Origin: DASVAL01 sp035649575
Lineage (GTDB): Bacteria; Planctomycetota; UBA1135; UBA2386
Assembly: GCA_035649575.1 (NCBI GenBank)
Contig: DASRJH010000053.1
Coordinates: forward strand, 1 to 35,575
DNA length: 35,575 nt
Reading direction: 5' to 3'
Shown here: one piece after another, positions 32,267 to 35,575 of the stretch
How positions within the stretch are numbered: position 1 is the first letter of the stretch
How the letters are laid out: each line of letters starts with the position of its first letter
The notes under the pieces: generated by a model
Told to the model about the DNA's origin: nothing
The model's database searches: none
The model's input: only the letters and a program-made list of their open reading frames with translations
Made by a program: the position numbers and the translations under genes

Positions 32267-32314
32267 TGGTGGGCGATAAGGGACTCGAACCCCTGACATC
32301 CTCCTTGTAAGGGA
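32267..32314 (-). tRNA. 3' fragment of tRNA-Val(TAC); candidate attachment site
   Basis: Read on the minus strand it has the anticodon loop CTTACAA (anticodon TAC at 32307-32309), the 3' anticodon strand GGAGG, variable loop ATGTC, a T arm AGGGG-TTCGAGT-CCCTT, the 3' acceptor strand ATCGCCC, discriminator A and encoded CCA. This is nucleotides 29-76 of a tRNA-Val. The 5' side stops matching at position 28, and no GGGCGAT...GAGCTAATC 5' half is visible on the right. It cannot make a functional tRNA. Such orphan 3' ends are the usual mark of integration by a tyrosine recombinase into a tRNA gene. With this orientation the inserted element lies to the right. Confidence 0.8.
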
Positions 32315-32430
32315 CTTCAGGGCTCAGCCAGCAGCGTCCACGCTCCAGCCCTGCAAACTGGCCAGAATCGCGAGAACGGCACTCTATCCGAGGTTTGGAC
32401 GGAGTTCCACGGTGAACTGTTGGGAAGTGA

Positions 32431-32492
32431 CACGAACTACTGTGTCGTGGTAGTTCGGCTCTAACTTGGTAGTCGTTGGTAGTCCTGGTAGT
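32431..32492. repeat. Nested inverted repeats and TGGTAGT direct repeats beside the tRNA fragment
   Basis: CGAACTAC (32433-32440) and GTAGTTCG (32450-32457) form a perfect inverted repeat around a 9-bp spacer; CACGA and TCGTG nest within the same region. TGGTAGT occurs at 32448, 32467, 32477 and 32486, the last three about one helical turn apart. This resembles the arm-type and core binding sites of integrases or excisionases near attachment sites. No integrase gene is present here. Confidence 0.45.
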
Positions 32493-32771
32493 TCCGCCAA
32501 GACTGCCCGGTGCGTTGCGCCGACGCTTGTCGACTCGGGCGAGGGCGAGGAGTTCGAGAGCGAGACAGAAGACCGGTCGTGAGTGATCCACGAGCTCGAT
32601 CGCCGACCATCGGCGGCTGCAAGCGCGTGCCCACAGTGGCCCGCGACTGGCGTGCAACCGCGGGCGCCCGGAGAAGTAGCCGGCCGGTTGCAGCCTAAAG
32701 GTTGCGTTTCCAGCTCGTAGCGGCCCCTCGGTCTGTGGTAGGCGGCTCGACGCCCCCAGGCTTGGCCACTA

Positions 32772-33920
32772 GTGCCGCGTACCGGAAGAGAGCTTGTACT
32801 TTCTCCGGTCGGGCCGTACGACCGTGCATGCGCCTGGGAGGGCGTCATGCATGTGCTCCTTCGTTCGAGATCTGACGCGAGTTGAAGGACTGCAGCTGTC
32901 GCGAATTCTCAAGTCCTCGACGAACGCGGTGATGTTGCGGCGCGCACAGGTGGTCGCGTTCTCAGGGCAGGGCATGCAGGCCAAGCACATTGCCAAGCAG
33001 CTCTGCCTTCACGAGGAGTATGTGCGCGAACTGATCCGGCGGTTCGATGCCGGCTCGTTCGAGGCGCTGAAGCCGAAGCCACGCACGGGCAGACCGCGAG
33101 AGTTGGAACCGGAGGAAGTGGCACAGGTCGTCGAGATCGCGACGATGCGGCCCAAGGACTTCGGGCTGCCGCTGACGACGTGGTCGCTTCGCAAGCTCGC
33201 CGACTTCCTCGTTGCTCGACGCATGGTCTCGAAGATCACGGCGAACATGATTGGTCGGATCCTTCGCGAGAACGGCGTCACGTTCCAACGCACCAAGACC
33301 TGGAAGGAGAGCAACGACCCGGAGTTCGTGCCGCAAAAAAGCGGATCACCAAGCTCTACGCGAAGGCGCCGACCAACTCGAAGGTGATCTGCGTCGACGA
33401 GTTCGGCCCGGTAGAGGTGCGGCCGACGCACGGTCACTCGTGGCAACAGGCCGGGCACCCGTCGCGGATCCGCGCCACCTACAACCGAAAGCACGGCGTC
33501 CGTCACTACATCTCTTCCTACGACCTCGCTGCCGACCGATTGGTGATGCGTTGCTACCGCCGCAAGCGCTGGCAGGAGTTTCTGAGCTTCCTCAAGACGA
33601 TGCGTCGCCAATACCCGAAGCGAGTGCGGTTACAGATCGTGCTCGACAACTTCTCACCGCACCTGCGCGCCGAGGTCGTTCGCTGGGCCAAGCACAACAA
33701 CGTCCGCTTGGTGTTCACGCCGACCTATGCCTCGTGGCTCAACCGCATCGAGCCGCTCTTCGCCGCCCTTCGCTACTTCGCGCTGAACAACTCGGACTAC
33801 CGGGACCACGAGGAGATCCGACGCGCGATCAATGCCTACGTCGCTTGGCGCAACCGACGGCCGCCCAACGCCAAGCTGCGGCGGCTCGAGCATCACAAGC
33901 CGACTTCCGGTTCACGGCAC
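32772..33920 (+). mobile_element. IS630-family insertion sequence, complete
   Basis: The ends are 17-bp inverted repeats: left GTGCCGCGTACCGGAAG (32772-32788), right CTTCCGGTTCACGGCAC (33904-33920), two mismatches. Both ends are flanked by TA (32770-32771 and 33921-33922), the target duplication of IS630/Tc1-mariner elements. The element is 1149 bp and contains one transposase in two frames. Confidence 0.85.
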
Positions 33921-33923
33921 TAG
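32851..33923 (+). CDS. IS630-family transposase, joined by -1 frameshift at A6
   Basis: Frame one runs from ATG 32851 (GGGAGGG about eight bases upstream) with the N-terminal helix-turn-helix (MQAKHIAKQLCLHEEYVRELIRRF) and the TWSLRKLADFLV segment. At CCGCAAAAAAGCGG (A6 at 33335-33340) continuation of the protein needs a -1 shift, AAA to AAG at 33339-33341. After that come the DDE catalytic motifs: ICVDEFGP, LVLDN-type VLDNFSPH and FTPTYASWLNRIEPLF. Without the shift the first frame ends at 33387 after unrelated sequence. The runs of A suggest programmed frameshifting, known in several IS630 elements. The stop TAG (33921-33923) uses the flanking TA, so the transposase end depends on the insertion site. 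Confidence 0.85.
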
Positions 33924-33956
33924 CATGCTCAGGTTTCGCAATCTGCAAGGAGACCT

Positions 33957-34367
33957 ATGAAGAACCTCGTTCTCGCGTCTGCATTGGGGACCCTCGTCGG
34001 CACGTTCGCCGTTCCCGTGATCACCGGCCCGATCCACTTCCAGGTTACCAAGCCCTTCAGCATGTTCGGCTGGCTTCCTGCGGTGCCAACTATCGGCGGC
34101 ACTGTCTCGGTCGCACTTGGGACCGTCCCGACTGATTTCGTGCTTACTGACGTCCTCAGGGAGGACTACTACAACTCAAGGCTTCTCGTGAAGGTCAACG
34201 GTAACCCCGTGTTCTGCGCGGGAACCTCGTCAGGAACCAGCTACACCCAGGGCAACATCCACATGACGACGGGCATACTGATTCCCAGTGGCTCGCAGGT
34301 GGTCGTCGAGGTCACTTCAAGTCTGCAGTCACCAACGCCCGTCACGCTCGCCGGCTACCTCCAGTGA
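33957..34367 (+). CDS. Small secreted protein of unknown function
   Basis: 136 residues. AAGGAG lies a few bases before ATG 33957 and the N-terminus is a signal peptide (LVLASALGTLVGTFAVPVITG, cleavage uncertain). The mature part is beta-rich with few charges and one Cys (PVFCAGTSSGTSYTQGN). No family is recognised. Base composition is less extreme than in the genes to the left, and it lies directly after the IS630 element inside the proposed accessory region, so it may be foreign. Its promoter may have been separated or supplied by the insertion sequence. Confidence 0.65.
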   Translation: MKNLVLASALGTLVGTFAVPVITGPIHFQVTKPFSMFGWLPAVPTIGGTVSVALGTVPTDFVLTDVLREDYYNSRLLVKVNGNPVFCAGTSSGTSYTQGNIHMTTGILIPSGSQVVVEVTSSLQSPTPVTLAGYLQ

Positions 34368-34421
34368 TCGCCGGCGAGTTGCCCATCAGCTTCGCATAGC
34401 CTGGCGCTCTGGACTTGTGTC

Positions 34422-34940
34422 ATGACCGCGCTCCCACCCTGGAACTTCCTCTCGGCCCACCATCTCCTCTTTCAGGTCCTTTCGCTCGTCGAACGCGCGG
34501 AATCCTACGCGGTGATGGTGACCGCCTACGTTGACCCGTGGCCGAGCCTGGAATTGGTCCTGCGCGAGGCCGTCGCTCGCGGTGTCGACGTGCACCTCGT
34601 CACGCGATCGACCGATGACACGCACAACGACAAGACGAAGCGCGCCAAGTCGATCGATAGGATCGTCGCCCTCGGTGTGAAGCTCCACGAAGTCGACTGG
34701 CTGCACACCAAGCTCTACGTCAGCGAGAAGGAGGCCATCGTTACTTCCCTGAACCTCACCGCCACGGGGCGCGACGGGCCGAACCTCGGCGTGCATCTGC
34801 ACGGTGCCGACGCAGCATCGCAGGCCCTGCAACAGATCGATCAGTGGATCGATGGCTTCTCTCTGAAAGTCACCGATCGCTCTCCCGCCCAGGCGGAGCC
34901 TAGCGCCCCCGCCTACTGCATCCGCTGCAAACACCCCTGA
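34422..34940 (+). pseudogene. Phospholipase D-like protein, C-terminally truncated by IS3 insertion
   Basis: 172 residues to the stop. It matches small PLD-like proteins: YAVMVTAYVDPW, REAVARGVDVHLVTRS, then HTKLYVSEKEAIVTSLNLT, which is the HxK...N catalytic block with Glu where Asp is usual at the third position. In the family this single domain is followed by a zinc ribbon starting YCIRC. Here the reading stops as YCIRCKHP, two cysteines short of a ribbon, exactly where IS3-like end sequence begins. The gene is therefore probably broken at its 3' end; the PLD domain itself is complete and might still fold. Such proteins are thought to act as nucleases or phosphodiesterases. ATG 34422 is assumed. 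Confidence 0.75.
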
Positions 34941-35003
34941 TGTTGCCCCGAAAAAGTGGACACCCAACTCGGAGTCGCGAGGCTCCGGAAGGATGATGAT
35001 CCG

Positions 35004-35300
35004 ATGGGCAGTTCCCGCAGAAAGCACAGCCGCGAGTTCAAGATCGAGGCCGTGAAGCAGGTGGTCGTGCATGGGCGTTCGGTCAGCGACGTGGCAGAGG
35101 GTCTCGGCATCCAGCCGAACATGCTGTCGCGCTGGAAATCTGAGCTGGAGTCCGAGGGTGCGGTGGCGTTCCCCGGCAACGGGAAGGTGACTGGCCAGGA
35201 CGAGGAGATCCGTCGTCTGCGTCGTGAGTTGTCGATCGCCCAGCAGGAGCGCGACATCTTAAAAAAAGCAGTGGGCTTCTTCGCGAAGCACAAGAACTGA
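35004..35300 (+). CDS. IS3-family transposase OrfA
   Basis: 98 residues from ATG 35004. It has a helix-turn-helix (RREFKIEAVKQVVVHGRSVSDVAEGLGIQPNMLSRWK pattern, starting SREFK) and a leucine-zipper-like helix (EIRRLRRELSIAQQERDILKKAVGFF), typical of IS3 OrfA. The slippery run A AAA AAA G (35261-35268) near its end is the standard -1 frameshift site that makes the OrfAB transposase. OrfA alone binds the ends and limits transposition. Confidence 0.92.
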   Translation: MGSSRRKHSREFKIEAVKQVVVHGRSVSDVAEGLGIQPNMLSRWKSELESEGAVAFPGNGKVTGQDEEIRRLRRELSIAQQERDILKKAVGFFAKHKN

Positions 35301-35575
35301 GATTCGCGTTCATCCGCGACCACCGCTGGGAGTTCGAGGTCTGGCTGATGTGCAGAATCCTCGAGGTCTCCCGCAGCGGCTTCTACGCGTGGCTCGATCG
35401 ACCTGAAAGCGATCGAGCCCGCGACAACCGCCGCCTGACGGCCCTGATCCAGGGCATCTTCACCGAGAGCCGCGGCATCTACGGCGTCCCGCGCGTGCAC
35501 GAGACGCTGCGGCAGCGCGATCAGCAGTGCGGCTACAACCGGGTCGCGCGGCTGATGAAGAAGGCCGGGCTGCGG
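35269..35575 (+). CDS. IS3-family transposase OrfB, N-terminal part
   Basis: It is read in the -1 frame after the A7 run. The visible product starts SSGLLREAQELRFAFIRDH and continues RWEFEVWLMCRILEVSRSGFYAWL, then RRLTALIQGIFTESRGIYGVPRVHETLR and NRVARLMKKAGLR, which is the HTH_21-containing start of IS3 OrfB. The DDE integrase core would follow beyond the window. No independent start codon is needed, since it is expressed by frameshifting from orfA. Confidence 0.88.

Larger units (their letters stand above)
32200..32850. other. Intergenic region: candidate integration boundary and IS left end
   Basis: There is no convincing protein gene. It contains the 3' tRNA-Val fragment (32267-32314), nested inverted repeats (32431-32457), four TGGTAGT repeats (32448-32492) and the left terminal repeat of the IS630 element (32772-32788). 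The stretch 32500-32767 shows nothing I recognise. Confidence 0.6.
34938..35575 (+). mobile_element. IS3-family insertion sequence, left part, runs off the window
   Basis: An IS3-like left end lies near TGATGTTGCCCCGAAAAAGT (about 34938-34957) with GGACACC following, then orfA and orfB in the usual -1 relationship. The exact left boundary is uncertain by a few bases and the right end is outside the window. It interrupts the PLD-like gene. Confidence 0.8.

Noticed and set aside
32384..32848. 154-codon minus-strand open frame next to the attachment region
   Set aside because: It has no integrase, helix-turn-helix or other recognisable motif, it runs into the IS630 left end, and its composition looks non-coding.
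32315..32850. 5' half of tRNA-Val as part of an intron-split tRNA
   Set aside because: No reverse complement of a GGGCGAT...GAGCTAATC 5' half was found in the adjacent 500 bases, and the break is in the anticodon stem rather than in the loop.
1..35575. CRISPR arrays or rRNA genes
   Set aside because: No regularly spaced short repeats with unique spacers and no rRNA sequence were seen anywhere in the window; the only long tandem repeat is protein-coding.

Overview
The window is GC-rich bacterial chromosome with mostly long genes and strong G/C bias at third codon positions. The gene set includes diderm outer-membrane proteins (a DcaP-type porin and a second predicted outer-membrane protein), several secreted proteins with carboxypeptidase-regulatory-like beta-sandwich repeats, a VIT/vWA protein, an EF-hand deiodinase-like selenoprotein and a eukaryote-like cyclophilin. 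Together these point to a Planctomycetota-like or similar large-genome, environmental Gram-negative lineage. No rRNA or other taxonomic marker is present, so the assignment is tentative.

Layout. 2-4627: 3' part of a giant MBG-repeat surface protein. 4685-7928 (minus): MASE1 histidine kinase, predicted outer-membrane protein and lipoprotein, probably one transcription unit. 8066-10405: membrane-anchored carboxypeptidase-regulatory-like protein. 10664-11104: Hsp20. 11156-12727 (minus): sigma-54 activator. 12937-15656: VIT/vWA protein with a GlyGly-CTERM-type tail, overlapping a rhombosortase-type rhomboid protease. 16124-17287: DcaP-like porin. 17288-18707: gene debris, a GNAT acetyltransferase and a pair of 39-bp repeats. 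18708-20938: small secreted post-COAP-1-like protein, cyclophilin (minus) and a DUF1579-like protein. 20976-23623 (minus): REC-PAS-GGDEF-degenerate EAL protein coupled to a small response regulator. 23769-25409 (minus): FG-GAP tail remnant and an M20 peptidase. 25534-26394: selenoprotein read through an in-frame TGA. 26396-29356 (minus): second large carboxypeptidase-regulatory-like protein. 29515-31715: dihaem NorC-like and divergent NorB-like subunits. 31774-32199: small lipoprotein.

At 32267-32314 the minus strand carries only the 3' part (about nucleotides 29-76) of a tRNA-Val(TAC) gene. Everything to its right looks accessory: TGGTAGT repeats and nested inverted repeats, a complete IS630-family element with a frameshifted transposase, a small secreted protein, a phospholipase-D-like gene cut off in its zinc ribbon, and an IS3-family element running off the window. 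This reads as the left edge of an element integrated in tRNA-Val, with the intact tRNA expected beyond the right end of the window.

Three points stand out. (1) A conventional ORF search splits one gene at TGA 25945-25947. The reading through it is a continuous deiodinase-like fold with Sec in the expected FGSxTUPPF motif, and a hairpin with a GGUC loop follows the UGA. (2) The VIT/vWA substrate and its putative sorting protease form an overlapping operon. A good -24/-12 (sigma-54) promoter match precedes it, as does an inverted repeat placed like an activator site, and a GAFTGA-containing sigma-54 activator is divergently transcribed beside it. This suggests a self-contained, sigma-54-controlled surface-sorting module. 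(3) The NorB-like subunit appears to lack several canonical nitric-oxide-reductase active-site residues.
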